Positions 33,208 through 42,481 of a DNA stretch of 64,000 nt are shown in pieces. Under the pieces are notes generated by a model. That model was not told the DNA's origin, made no database searches, and saw only the letters and a list, made by a program, of their open reading frames with translations. The first letter of the stretch is position 1, and the number at the start of each line of letters is the position of its first letter. Origin of the DNA: DATBSL01 sp964561785. Lineage in GTDB: Bacteria; Acidobacteriota; Vicinamibacteria; Fen-336. The stretch covers positions 22,599 through 86,598 of the forward strand of contig CAZLRF010000018.1 of the NCBI GenBank assembly GCA_964561785.1, in the 5' to 3' direction. The position numbers and the translations under genes are program-made.

Positions 33208-34587
33208 ATGAAGGCCCTGCTCCGCGCCCTCCGCGCGCCCTTCGCCGCGGCCGCGCTCGCCGGTCTCCTCGTCTCCGCTCTGCGCGTCGGACCGCCCCCT
33301 TCGATCGAGGTCGTCGCGGCGCCGCCCGCGATCGGCCAGAAGACGAGCCTCGAGATCGCCGCCTCGGCCGCGGGGCGGGGGCTCGCACCCCTCCGGGTCG
33401 AGCTCGAGCAGGCCGGACGGACGCGGGTCCTGGCGCAGCGAGACCACCGTCCCCGTCCCGCCTGGTCCTGGTGGGGCGAGCGAGCGGAGCAGGACCGGCT
33501 CCGCGTCGAGGTCGGGCGGGCGGCGGTGCCCGATCTCCGGGAGGGCGAGGCGGTCGTCCGGGTGGTGGCCGAACGCGCGGCCACGTGGCTTCGCCGGCCC
33601 GACCCGGTCGTGCGGGAGCTGCGTCTGCCCGTGCGGCTCTCCCCCCCGCCCCTCGGCCTGCTGTCCGCGCAGCACTACGTGGCGCAGGGCGGCTCCGGCG
33701 TCGTCGTCTACCGCGTCGGACAGGCCGCGGCGAGGCACGGCGTGCGGGCGGGCGGGTGGTTCTTCCCGGGCTCGCCCCTGCCCGGCGGGGGGAAGGAAGA
33801 CCGCCTCGCGCTCTTCGGGGTCCCGTGGGACCTCGCCTCGGACGCGGGCCTGCGGCTCGTGGCCGAGGACGACGCGGGGAACGCCGCCGAGCTCGCGTTC
33901 GTGGACCGCTTCTTCCCGAAGCCGCCGCACGAGGACACGATCCGGCTCGACGAGGCGTTCCTCGCCGAGGTGGTGCCCGAGATCCGCGCGCGGACGCCGG
34001 GGCTCGAGGACCGGGGGTCGCTCCTCGACAGCTTCCTGCTGATCAACCGCGAGCTGCGGCAGGCGAACGCGGCCGAGATCGCCGCGCTCGGCGCACGCTC
34101 GGCGGGCGCGTTCCTGTGGACGCACAGCTTCCTCCCCCCGCCGAACGCGAAGGTGATGTCGGCGTTCGCGGACCGCCGCACCTACCTCTTCGAGGGGCGC
34201 GAGGTCGACCGCCAGACCCACCTGGGGTTCGACCTCGCATCGGTGGCCCGCGCGCCCGTCGCCGCCGCCAACTCCGGGGTCGTGGTGCTCGCGCGCTACT
34301 TCGGGATCTACGGCAACACCGTGGTCCTCGACCACGGGCTGGGCCTCGCCACGCTCTACGCGCACCTGTCGTCGGTCGACGTGAAGGAGGGCGATCGCGT
34401 GGCGCGGGGGCAAACGCTGGGGCGCACGGGCCGGACCGGGCTCGCCGGGGGCGACCACCTGCACTTCACGACGCTCGTGCGGGGGCTCCCCGTGGACCCG
34501 CGAGAGTGGTGGGACCCGAAGTGGATCCGGGACCGCCTGGCGGCGAAGGTCGGACCCGCCGCGCTCTCCCCCGCCGGGACGCCCTAG
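33208..34587 (+). CDS. Exported M23-family peptidase (LytM/peptidoglycan endopeptidase)
   Basis: A 459-residue protein with a signal peptide or anchor (~1-25). A long beta-rich N-terminal region (~30-320) is followed by the M23 domain (~325-430). All zinc and catalytic residues are visible: H and D in THLGFDLA, H in LYAHLSS, and HLH in GGDHLHF. It should cut peptide cross-links in peptidoglycan or activate other hydrolases. There is no clear Shine-Dalgarno sequence; TATCCT at 33196-33201 is placed so that transcription could begin at or very near ATG 33208. The stop shares the bases CTAG with the stop of the convergent gene. Confidence 0.92.
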   Translation: MKALLRALRAPFAAAALAGLLVSALRVGPPPSIEVVAAPPAIGQKTSLEIAASAAGRGLAPLRVELEQAGRTRVLAQRDHRPRPAWSWWGERAEQDRLRVEVGRAAVPDLREGEAVVRVVAERAATWLRRPDPVVRELRLPVRLSPPPLGLLSAQHYVAQGGSGVVVYRVGQAAARHGVRAGGWFFPGSPLPGGGKEDRLALFGVPWDLASDAGLRLVAEDDAGNAAELAFVDRFFPKPPHEDTIRLDEAFLAEVVPEIRARTPGLEDRGSLLDSFLLINRELRQANAAEIAALGARSAGAFLWTHSFLPPPNAKVMSAFADRRTYLFEGREVDRQTHLGFDLASVARAPVAAANSGVVVLARYFGIYGNTVVLDHGLGLATLYAHLSSVDVKEGDRVARGQTLGRTGRTGLAGGDHLHFTTLVRGLPVDPREWWDPKWIRDRLAAKVGPAALSPAGTP

Positions 34588-34832
34588 ACCTCGGCGAGCT
34601 GGCGTTCGACCTCGACGAGGGCCTGGCGGATCTGCTCTCTTCGGATCTCGCTCGTCGTCACGTCCCGCTGCCGCTCGAGCTCCGCCTTCGCGAGGCGCAG
34701 GGTGCTCCTCTTTCGCTCCCGCTCCGGGTCGGCCGAAGCGACGCCCTTCCGCATCTTCTGCTGCTCGCGCTCGGCCACCCACTGCTGGAAGCGGTCTTCG
34801 GCGTCGATCAGTCCCTCACCGGCGTCACCCAT
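34584..34832 (-). CDS. Small charged coiled-coil protein of unknown function
   Basis: An 82-residue protein with no recognised family. It is rich in E, R, Q and K, and residues ~10-80 predict as one long helix or a helical hairpin. No signal peptide or membrane helix is visible. ATG 34832 has CAGGAGG just upstream on the minus strand, which supports translation. It is convergent with the M23 gene (four shared bases, each stop being half of CTAG) and divergent from the alpha-2-macroglobulin gene, 101 bases away. Confidence 0.7.
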   Translation of the reverse strand: MGDAGEGLIDAEDRFQQWVAEREQQKMRKGVASADPERERKRSTLRLAKAELERQRDVTTSEIRREQIRQALVEVERQLAEV

Positions 34833-34933
34833 CAGACCTCCTGACGAAACGACAAGACGCTCATTCTAGCGCGAGACACGGGAATGTGGAGGGGACAACG
34901 GCGGTATCCTCGTCGACGCATGGGAGGCAAGCG

Positions 34934-37900
34934 ATGGCCCGCACACGACTCTCGGCGCTCGGCGCGCTCGTCGCCGTGGGCGCCGCCCTCTTCGCCACCG
35001 GCGCGCAGCGCGCGGCGGTCCTCGAGGAGACCCCGGTGAGGCGGGGCGAGAGGACGGGCCCCGCGGCCGCCGGGGGGGAAGGGCTCGTGTTCCGGCTGAG
35101 CGAGGGCGAGGCGGGATCGGAGAGTGCCGCCCCGGTCGCACGGCCCCCGGCCGAGCCGTTGTCCGATGCCGAGACGCGTCGCGTCATCGACCGGCTCGCA
35201 CCCCTCGCCGAGGAGCCGCGGGAGGAGCCCTTCGCCCTGCGCGAGGCGTCGGCGCCCCCGCCGCGAACGGGCCGGGTGGTGGCGACCGCATTCCCCGCGC
35301 CTGCGCTCGCGCGGCCGGAGGCGGGCGACGCGGGCCCGCTCGCGGTCGTCCGGCGCATGCCGGAGGGCGAGGTGCCTCTCGCCCCCCACCTCTCCGTCAC
35401 GTTCTCCCGGCCAATGGTCGCCCTCGCCACCCACGAGGCGCTGGCGCGGCCGCGCGTGCCCGTCCGGCTCGTGCCGCAGCCGCCCGGCGACTGGCGCTGG
35501 GTGGGCACCCGCACGCTCGTCTTCGCCCCGCAGCCCCGCTTTCCGATGGCCACCGAGTACCGCGTGGAGGTCCCCGCCGGCACCCGCGACGCGTCGGGGA
35601 CCGCCCTCGCCTCCGCCGTGGCGTGGAGCTTCACGACCCCGGCCCCGAGGGTCCTCGCCCGCCACCCCGAGGGCGTGCCCGCGCGCCGCGACGCGGTGGT
35701 CTTCGCGGCGTTCGACCAGGAGGTCGACCCCGCCGCGATCCTCGCCGCGCTGCACCTGCGCGCGGGGCGGACGGAGGTCGCGCTGCGCCTCGCGACGCCG
35801 GACGAGGTGGACGCGGACGAGACGGTGTCGCGCCTCGCGAAGGCGGCCCCTCCGGGGCGCTTCGTCGCCGTGCGCGCCACCGAGCCCCTGCCCGCGGACG
35901 CGGCCGTCCGCGTGACCCTCGCCGCCGGCGCACCCTCCGCCGAGGGGCCACGGCGCACAGACGAGCCGCAGGAGTGGTCCTTCCGCACCCACGGGCCGTT
36001 CCGCGTGAGGAGCCACGAGTGCGGCTGGGCCGGGCGGTGCACACCGTTCGACCCGTGGCGCGTCACGCTCACGAACCCGCTCGACGCGAAGCGGCTGCGA
36101 CGGGAGCACGTCCGGGTCGAGCCCGATCTGCCGGGACTGAAGGTCGAGGCGTGGGGCGACACGCTCGTGATCCACGGTCGGCCCCGGGGACGCGCCACCT
36201 ACCGCGTGACCCTCTCGCCCGAGATCGCCGACACGTTCGGCCAGAGCCTCGAGCCGCCGAGCACGCCGCTCACGTTCGCGGTCGGAGAGGCGCCGGCGGC
36301 CCTCTTCGCCCCCGGCGGAGACTTCGTGGTGCTCGACCCCGCGGGAGGGCCGTGCTTCCCGGTACACTCGACGAACCACGAGGCCCTGCGGGTCCTCGTC
36401 CACCGCGTCTCCCCCTCGGACTGGCCGGCGTGGCACGCGTACCGCCAGAAGGGCTGGCGCGACGAGGAGGCGATGCCGCCCGGCCGCCGCGTCCTCGACA
36501 CGACGGTGCGGGTCGGAGGCGAGCCGGACGCGGTCGTCGAGACCCGAGTCGACCTCTCGGCTGCCCTCGACGGAGGCCTCGGGCAGGCGGTGGTCGTCGT
36601 CCGTCCCGCCTCGCCCACCCGCGAGACCCGGCGCCAGGTCGTGCGCGCCTGGGTCCAGTCGACCCGCATCGGCCTCGACGCCTTCGCCGACGCCGAGACG
36701 CTCCTCGCCTGGGCGAGCGACCTGCGGGACGGGAGCCCTCTCGCGGGGGTCGAGCTCGCGCTCACCGGCGGGGCGACGGGTCGCACCGACGAGCGGGGCC
36801 TCGTCCGCCTCCCTCTCGCCGAGACACCGTCGGCACTGCTCGTCGCCCGCGCGGGCGGCGATCTCGCGATCCTCCCGTCGCAGCCGGGCTGGTGGAGCGA
36901 GGGCTCGGGCTTCCGCCGCTCGCGCCGCGAGGACGCGCTGCGCTTCTTCGTCTTCGACGACCGCCGCATGTACCGGCCGGGCGAGGATGTGCGGGTCAAG
37001 GGCTGGGTGCGGCGACTGGGCGCCGGGCCCTCGGGCGACGTCGAGGCGCCGCCCCTCGCCGCGGGCCCGATCGGCTGGACGCTGCGCGACTCGCAGCGCA
37101 ACGAGCTCGCCCGCGGCGAAGCGCGGCTCTCCGGGCTCTCGGGCTTCGACCTCGCGCTGAAGCTGCCCCCGACGACGAACCTCGGTACGGCGACGCTCGA
37201 GCTCGTGGCCCAGGGCGGGGCGCGCGGCGGCCGCCACGTGCACGCCTTCGAGGTGCAGGAGTTCCGCCGGCCCGAGTTCGAGGTCGCGACCGAGGCGAGC
37301 GCGGGGCCGTTCCTCGTGGGCGGGGCCGCCACCGTGAGCGTCACCGCCTCCTACTACGCGGGCGGCGCGCTCCCCGGCGCCGACGTGACCTGGCGCGTCG
37401 TGGCGCGGCCGGCCAGTTATCGTCCCCCGAACCGCGAGGACTTCTCGTTCGGGCCGTTCCAGCCGTGGTGGGACTTCCGGCCGCAGCCCGTGGAGCCCGA
37501 GCGGGTCGAGACCCTCGACGCGCGCACGGACGCGCGGGGCGTGCACCGCCTGCGCGTCGACTTCGAGCGGGGCGACCCGCCGCGGCCGCGGCTCGTCCGG
37601 GCCGAGGCCACGATCGTGGACGTGAACCGCCAGGCCTGGACGGCGGGCGAGGACCTCCTCGTCCACCCCGCCGCGCGCTACGTGGGCCTGCGCACGGAGC
37701 GAGCGTTCGTGCGCAAGGGCGAGGAGATCGCCCTCGACGTGCTCGTGACCGATCTCGAGGGAGCGGCCGTGGCCGGGCGTACCGTCCGGCTGCGCGCGGA
37801 GCGGCTCGACTGGGAGCAGGTCGCGGGCGAGTGGAAGGAGACGCCGAAGGACGTCCAGGAGCGGGAGATCGCCTCCGGGGCCGAGCCCTCTCGCGCGCGC

Positions 37901-40900
37901 TTCGAGGCGCGCGAGGGCGGGGTCTTCCGCGTCCTCGCCCGGGTCGAGGACGAGCAGGGCCGGCCGAACGAGACCGAGGTGCGGGTCTGGGTCGCGGGCG
38001 GGCGTGTTCCTCCGCGGCGCGGCCTCGAGGAGGAGAAGGTCACGCTCGTGCCCGACCGGAAGGAGTACCGGCCGGGCGAGACGGCGCGCGTCCTCGTCGT
38101 GCCGCCGTTCGCCCCGGCCGAGGGAGTCCTCACCCTGCGCCGCGCCGGGCTGGTCCGCGAGGAGCGCTTCCGGGTCGAGTCCGGCTCGCACGCGCTCGAG
38201 ATCCCGGTCGAGGAAGCCTTCACGCCCAACGTCCACGTCCAGGTGGACCTCGTCGGGAGCGCGGCCCGCGAGGGCGGCGGCGCGCCGGCGCGCCCGGCGT
38301 TCGCGAGCGGCACCCTCGACCTCCCGGTCCCGCCCGCCTCGCGGACGCTGGCGGTGTCGGTCGCCCCCCGCGAGCGGGCCCTCTCCCCCGGCGCGGAGAC
38401 GCGGCTCGACCTGTCGCTGAAGGACGCCGCCGGCCGCCCGGTCGCCGGAGGCGAAGCGGCCGTCGTAGTCGTGGACGAGGCGGTCCTCGCCCTCACCGGC
38501 TACCGCCTGCCCGACCCCCTCGAGGTGTTCTACGCGCGGCGCGCGGCGGAGGTGCGGGACCACCGCCTGCGCGCCCACGTGATCCTCGCGCGGCCGGAGG
38601 ATCTGCGGCCGCCCGAGGAGGACCCGCGCTCCGGCGGGGGCTTGGAGGTGGCCGAGGCCAGCCGGAGCTTCGAGTCGGGCGCGCCCCTTCCCGCGGCCCC
38701 GTCCGCGCTGCGGCTCGCGAAGTCGATGGCCGACGAGGCGAGCGCCCCGGAGCCGGTGCGCGTGCGTACGGACTTCGCCGCCCTCGCTCTCTTCGCGGCG
38801 ATCGTCCCCACCGACGCGGCCGGCCGCGCGAGCGTGTCCGTGAAGCTGCCCGACAGCCTCACGCGCTACCGCGTGATGGCGGTTGCGGCCGAGGGCGCGC
38901 GGCGCTTCGGCGCGGGCGAGGCGACGCTCGTGGCCCGCCTGCCGCTGATGGTCCGCCCGTCCCCCCCGCGCTTCCTGAACTTCGGCGACCGCTTCGAGCT
39001 GCCGGTCGTGGTCCAGAACCAGACCGACGCGGAGATGACGGTCGACGTCGCGGTTCGCGCGCGCAACGCGGCGCTCACCGCCGGAGCGGGGCGGCGGCTC
39101 CGCGTGCCGGCGAACGACCGGGCCGAGGTCCGCTTCCCGATGGCGGCGGTGCGCGCGGGCTCCGCGCGCATCCAGATCGGCGCCGTCTCCGGCGTTGCCG
39201 CGGACGCGGCCGAGGTCGCGCTGCCGGTGTGGACGCCGGCCACGACCGAGGCCTTCGCGGCCTACGGGCAGATCGACCGCGGCGCGGTGGTCCAGCCGGT
39301 CGCCGCTCCCCGCGGCGTCGTGCCCGACTTCGGGGGGCTCGAGGTCACCGCGTCGTCGACGGCCCTGCACGCGCTCACCGACGCCGTCCTCTACCTCGTG
39401 GCCTACCCCTTCGAGTGCGCGGAGCAGCTCTCGTCGCGGGTCCTCGCCGTCGCCGCCCTGCGCGACGTGCTCGCGGCCTTCCGAGCGGAGGGGCTGCCAG
39501 CCCCGGAGGAGATCGAGGCGGCGGTGAAGCGGGACCTCGAGCGGCTGCGCGCCCTGCAGAACGAGGACGGCGGATTCGGCTTCTGGCGGCGGGGCGACGA
39601 GTCGTGGCCGTACGTCTCGATCCACGCCGCGCACGCCTTCGCCCGCGCGAAGGCCAGAGGCTACGCGGTGCCCGCGGAGGCTCTCGAGCGCTCGCGCGCC
39701 TACCTGCGGGACATCGACCGGCACGTCCCCGCTTCCGCGGGGACCGACGTACAGCGGACCCTGCGCGCGTACGCCGTCTCCGTGCGGGCCCTCATGGGCG
39801 ACGCCGACCCCGCCCGCGCCCGCGCGCTCGTGCGCGAGGCCGGCCCCGAGGGCCTGTCCTTCGAGGCGCTCGGCTGGGTCCTCCCCGTCCTCGCGAAGGA
39901 CCCGGGCTCGGCGAGCGAGGCCGCCCTGGTGCGGCGGCGCCTCGCGAACAGCGTCTCCGAGACGGCGGGGGCGGCTCACTTCGCCGTCTCCTACGGGGAC
40001 GGCGCCCACCTGCTGCTCCACTCCGACCGCCGGGCGGACGCGGTCGTCCTCGAGGCGCTGATCGCCGACCAGCCGGGGAGCGACCTCGTCCCGAAGCTCG
40101 TGGAGGGCCTCCTCGCCCACCGCACGGCGGGACGCTGGACGAACACGCAGGAGAACGTCTTCGTGCTCCTCGCCCTCGACCGCTACTTCCAGGCCTACGA
40201 GAGGACGACCCCCGACTTCGTGGCGCGGGCGTGGCTCGGCGAGCGGTACGCCGGGTCGCACGCGTTCCGCGGGCGCACGACCGACCGCCACCACGTGGCG
40301 ATCCCGATGAGCGATCTGCGGGAGGGTGGCGACGGGGCGGAGCTCCTTCTCGCGAAGGAGGGCGAGGGTCGTCTCTACTACCGGGTCGGCCTGCGCTACG
40401 CCCCCGACCGCCTCGTCCTCGAGCCGCTCGACCGCGGCTTCACCGTCGAGCGCTCCTACGAGGGCGTCGACGCGCCGAGGGACGTGAGGCGCGACGCGGA
40501 CGGCACCTGGCGGATCCGCGCGGGGGCGCGGGTGCGCGTGCGGCTCACGATGGTCGCGCCGGCGCGGCGCTCCCACGTCGCGCTCGTCGACCCATTGCCG
40601 GCCGGCCTCGAGCCCCTGAACCCGGCCCTCGCGGTGACGGGGACGGTTCCCGGCGACGGCGGCAGCAACGTGACGTCGATCGGCGCGCCCGGCCTCGGGG
40701 GCCTGCTGCGCCCCGGCGGGTGGTGGTGGTGGTCGCGGCCGTGGTTCGACCACCAGAACCTGCGGGACGACCGGGTCGAGGCCTTCTCGTCGCTGCTGTG
40801 GGAGGGCGTCCACGAGTACCGCTACGTCGCCCGGGCCACGACCCCGGGCACCTTCGTCGTCCCTCCCCCGCGGGCCGAGGAGATGTACGCCCCGGAGACC

Positions 40901-40939
40901 TTCGGCCGCGGCTCGACCGACCGCGTCATCGTCGAATAG
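34934..40939 (+). CDS. Bacterial alpha-2-macroglobulin family protein with thioester
   Basis: A 2001-residue exported protein, longer than E. coli YfhM (~1650). It has a signal peptide (~1-30) with no lipobox cysteine. Several MG/Ig-like domains follow, including MG1-type IVDVNRQAW and MYRPGEDVRVKGWVRR. The alpha-2-macroglobulin core has PDSLTRYRVMAVAA and the thioester C1495-A-E-Q1498 in AYPFECAEQLSSR, then an alpha/alpha thioester domain (LQNEDGGFGFWRRGDESW) and a C-terminal domain. It should trap proteases in the periplasm or at the surface as an anti-attack defence. The usual partner PBP1C is not adjacent. ATG 34934 follows GGGAGG at 34922-34927; TATCCT at 34905-34910 may be the -10. Confidence 0.94.
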   Translation: MARTRLSALGALVAVGAALFATGAQRAAVLEETPVRRGERTGPAAAGGEGLVFRLSEGEAGSESAAPVARPPAEPLSDAETRRVIDRLAPLAEEPREEPFALREASAPPPRTGRVVATAFPAPALARPEAGDAGPLAVVRRMPEGEVPLAPHLSVTFSRPMVALATHEALARPRVPVRLVPQPPGDWRWVGTRTLVFAPQPRFPMATEYRVEVPAGTRDASGTALASAVAWSFTTPAPRVLARHPEGVPARRDAVVFAAFDQEVDPAAILAALHLRAGRTEVALRLATPDEVDADETVSRLAKAAPPGRFVAVRATEPLPADAAVRVTLAAGAPSAEGPRRTDEPQEWSFRTHGPFRVRSHECGWAGRCTPFDPWRVTLTNPLDAKRLRREHVRVEPDLPGLKVEAWGDTLVIHGRPRGRATYRVTLSPEIADTFGQSLEPPSTPLTFAVGEAPAALFAPGGDFVVLDPAGGPCFPVHSTNHEALRVLVHRVSPSDWPAWHAYRQKGWRDEEAMPPGRRVLDTTVRVGGEPDAVVETRVDLSAALDGGLGQAVVVVRPASPTRETRRQVVRAWVQSTRIGLDAFADAETLLAWASDLRDGSPLAGVELALTGGATGRTDERGLVRLPLAETPSALLVARAGGDLAILPSQPGWWSEGSGFRRSRREDALRFFVFDDRRMYRPGEDVRVKGWVRRLGAGPSGDVEAPPLAAGPIGWTLRDSQRNELARGEARLSGLSGFDLALKLPPTTNLGTATLELVAQGGARGGRHVHAFEVQEFRRPEFEVATEASAGPFLVGGAATVSVTASYYAGGALPGADVTWRVVARPASYRPPNREDFSFGPFQPWWDFRPQPVEPERVETLDARTDARGVHRLRVDFERGDPPRPRLVRAEATIVDVNRQAWTAGEDLLVHPAARYVGLRTERAFVRKGEEIALDVLVTDLEGAAVAGRTVRLRAERLDWEQVAGEWKETPKDVQEREIASGAEPSRARFEAREGGVFRVLARVEDEQGRPNETEVRVWVAGGRVPPRRGLEEEKVTLVPDRKEYRPGETARVLVVPPFAPAEGVLTLRRAGLVREERFRVESGSHALEIPVEEAFTPNVHVQVDLVGSAAREGGGAPARPAFASGTLDLPVPPASRTLAVSVAPRERALSPGAETRLDLSLKDAAGRPVAGGEAAVVVVDEAVLALTGYRLPDPLEVFYARRAAEVRDHRLRAHVILARPEDLRPPEEDPRSGGGLEVAEASRSFESGAPLPAAPSALRLAKSMADEASAPEPVRVRTDFAALALFAAIVPTDAAGRASVSVKLPDSLTRYRVMAVAAEGARRFGAGEATLVARLPLMVRPSPPRFLNFGDRFELPVVVQNQTDAEMTVDVAVRARNAALTAGAGRRLRVPANDRAEVRFPMAAVRAGSARIQIGAVSGVAADAAEVALPVWTPATTEAFAAYGQIDRGAVVQPVAAPRGVVPDFGGLEVTASSTALHALTDAVLYLVAYPFECAEQLSSRVLAVAALRDVLAAFRAEGLPAPEEIEAAVKRDLERLRALQNEDGGFGFWRRGDESWPYVSIHAAHAFARAKARGYAVPAEALERSRAYLRDIDRHVPASAGTDVQRTLRAYAVSVRALMGDADPARARALVREAGPEGLSFEALGWVLPVLAKDPGSASEAALVRRRLANSVSETAGAAHFAVSYGDGAHLLLHSDRRADAVVLEALIADQPGSDLVPKLVEGLLAHRTAGRWTNTQENVFVLLALDRYFQAYERTTPDFVARAWLGERYAGSHAFRGRTTDRHHVAIPMSDLREGGDGAELLLAKEGEGRLYYRVGLRYAPDRLVLEPLDRGFTVERSYEGVDAPRDVRRDADGTWRIRAGARVRVRLTMVAPARRSHVALVDPLPAGLEPLNPALAVTGTVPGDGGSNVTSIGAPGLGGLLRPGGWWWWSRPWFDHQNLRDDRVEAFSSLLWEGVHEYRYVARATTPGTFVVPPPRAEEMYAPETFGRGSTDRVIVE

Positions 40940-41062
40940 CCGTCCGGGGTGACAAGGCTTCCCTGGCCGCGACTCCCCGGGGCGCAGGATGACGAGGCCG
41001 CTCCCCCCTCGCTTCGCCGCACCGCGCTGGACTACGATGATCGTCCTTCAGGGAGACCTCTC

Positions 41063-42475
41063 ATGCGCGTCCTGCCCCAAGCCGCCCTCGCCGTCGCCCT
41101 CGCCGCCTCCGCGGCCGCCGCCGCCCCCCTCCCCCGCCTGAAGGTGAGCGACAACCGGCGCTTCCTCGTCACCGAGGACGGCCGGCCCTTCTTCTATCTG
41201 GCGGATACCGCCTGGGAGCTGTTCCACCGGCTGAGCCGCGAGGAAGCGACCCGCTACCTCGAGGACCGGGCGAAGAAGGGCTTCACCGTCGTCCAGGCCG
41301 TGGCCCTCGCCGAGCTCGACGGCCTCTCCGACCCCAACCCCTACGGGCACCGCCCGCTCCTCGAGAACGACCCCGCGCGGCCCGACGTCGAGGAAGGACC
41401 GGAGAACGACTACTGGGACCACGTGGACTTCGTCGTGCGCAGGGCGAACGAGCTCGGGCTCTACGTCGGCTTCCTCCCGACCTGGGGCGACAAGTGGAAC
41501 AAGAAGTGGGGGGCGGGACCGGAGATCTTCACCCCGGAGAACGCCGCCGCCTACGGGGAGTGGCTCGGGAAGCGGTACCGGGACGCCGGGATCGTCTGGA
41601 TCCTCGGGGGCGACCGCCCCGTGGAGACGGACGCCCATGCGGCGATCGTCCGGGCGATGGCCGCCGGGCTGCGCAAGGGCGACGGCGGCGCGCACCTCGC
41701 GACGTTCCACCCGACGGGGGGCGAGGGCTCGTCGACGTGGTTCCACGAGGACGCCTGGCTCGACTTCAACATGCGCCAGAACGGGCACGTCGCCGAGTTC
41801 ACTGGCCGCTACGACCGGACGCGGGCCGACTACGACCGCGTGCCGGTGAAGCCGGTCATCGACGGCGAGCCGATCTACGAGGACCACCCGGTGTCCTTCA
41901 AGGCCCCGGAGCTGGGCCACTCGATCGCCGCCGACGTTCGACGGCCCCTGTACTGGAACCTCTTCACCGGGGCGTGCGGCCACACCTACGGCCACCACTC
42001 GGTGTGGCAGATGTGGGCGCCGGGGCGGAACCCGATCAACAACCCGCTGCTCCCCTGGTTCGAGGCCATCGACCAGCCGGGCGCCTCCCAGATGCAGCAC
42101 GGCCGACGGCTGCTGGAGTCGCGCCCCTTCCTCACCCGTGTTCCCGACGACACGGTGATCGTCGAGGATCGCGTGCCGACGTCGGTGCCGGGAGCGGGAC
42201 GCTACCGCTTCGTCGCGACCCGCGACGGCGAGGGGCGCTGCGCGATGGTGTACGCGCCGGCCGGGCGGCCGTTCCGGGTGAGGATGAGTGCGGTCCGGGG
42301 CCCGCGGGTGAAGGCCTGGTGGTTCGATCCCCGCGACGGGAAGGCGACGGCGATCGGGGAGCTCCCGGCAGAGGGCGAGCGGACGTTCGCCCCGCCGGCC
42401 GCGGGCGAGGCCCTCGACTGGGTCCTGGTCCTCGACGACGCGGCCGCCGGCTTCGGACCGCCCGGCGCGCGGTGA
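41063..42475 (+). CDS. Exported DUF4038/collagen-binding-like glycoside hydrolase family protein
   Basis: A 470-residue protein with a signal peptide (1-20, ending AAA). The DUF4038 TIM-barrel-like domain (~25-350) begins LKVSDNRRFLVTEDGRPFFYLADTAWELFHRL (key pattern G-R-P-F-F-Y-L-A-D-T-A-W) and includes VWILGGDRP, DGEPIYEDHP and TYGHHSVWQMW. A C-terminal beta domain with VMVY-like MVYAPAGRPFRV and WFDPRDG matches the domain once named collagen-binding. Members include apiosidase-type enzymes acting on plant or surface glycans; the substrate here is unknown. ATG 41063 follows GGGAG at 41051-41055. Convergent with the GH1 gene, six bases apart. Confidence 0.87.
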   Translation: MRVLPQAALAVALAASAAAAAPLPRLKVSDNRRFLVTEDGRPFFYLADTAWELFHRLSREEATRYLEDRAKKGFTVVQAVALAELDGLSDPNPYGHRPLLENDPARPDVEEGPENDYWDHVDFVVRRANELGLYVGFLPTWGDKWNKKWGAGPEIFTPENAAAYGEWLGKRYRDAGIVWILGGDRPVETDAHAAIVRAMAAGLRKGDGGAHLATFHPTGGEGSSTWFHEDAWLDFNMRQNGHVAEFTGRYDRTRADYDRVPVKPVIDGEPIYEDHPVSFKAPELGHSIAADVRRPLYWNLFTGACGHTYGHHSVWQMWAPGRNPINNPLLPWFEAIDQPGASQMQHGRRLLESRPFLTRVPDDTVIVEDRVPTSVPGAGRYRFVATRDGEGRCAMVYAPAGRPFRVRMSAVRGPRVKAWWFDPRDGKATAIGELPAEGERTFAPPAAGEALDWVLVLDDAAAGFGPPGAR

Positions 42476-42481
42476 GCCGCT

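Noticed and set aside
34832..40813. A ~1990-codon open frame on the minus strand
   Set aside because: It is antisense to the alpha-2-macroglobulin gene, has an Arg/Ala/Gly/Leu-rich product with no domain, and comes from the lack of stop codons in GC-rich DNA.
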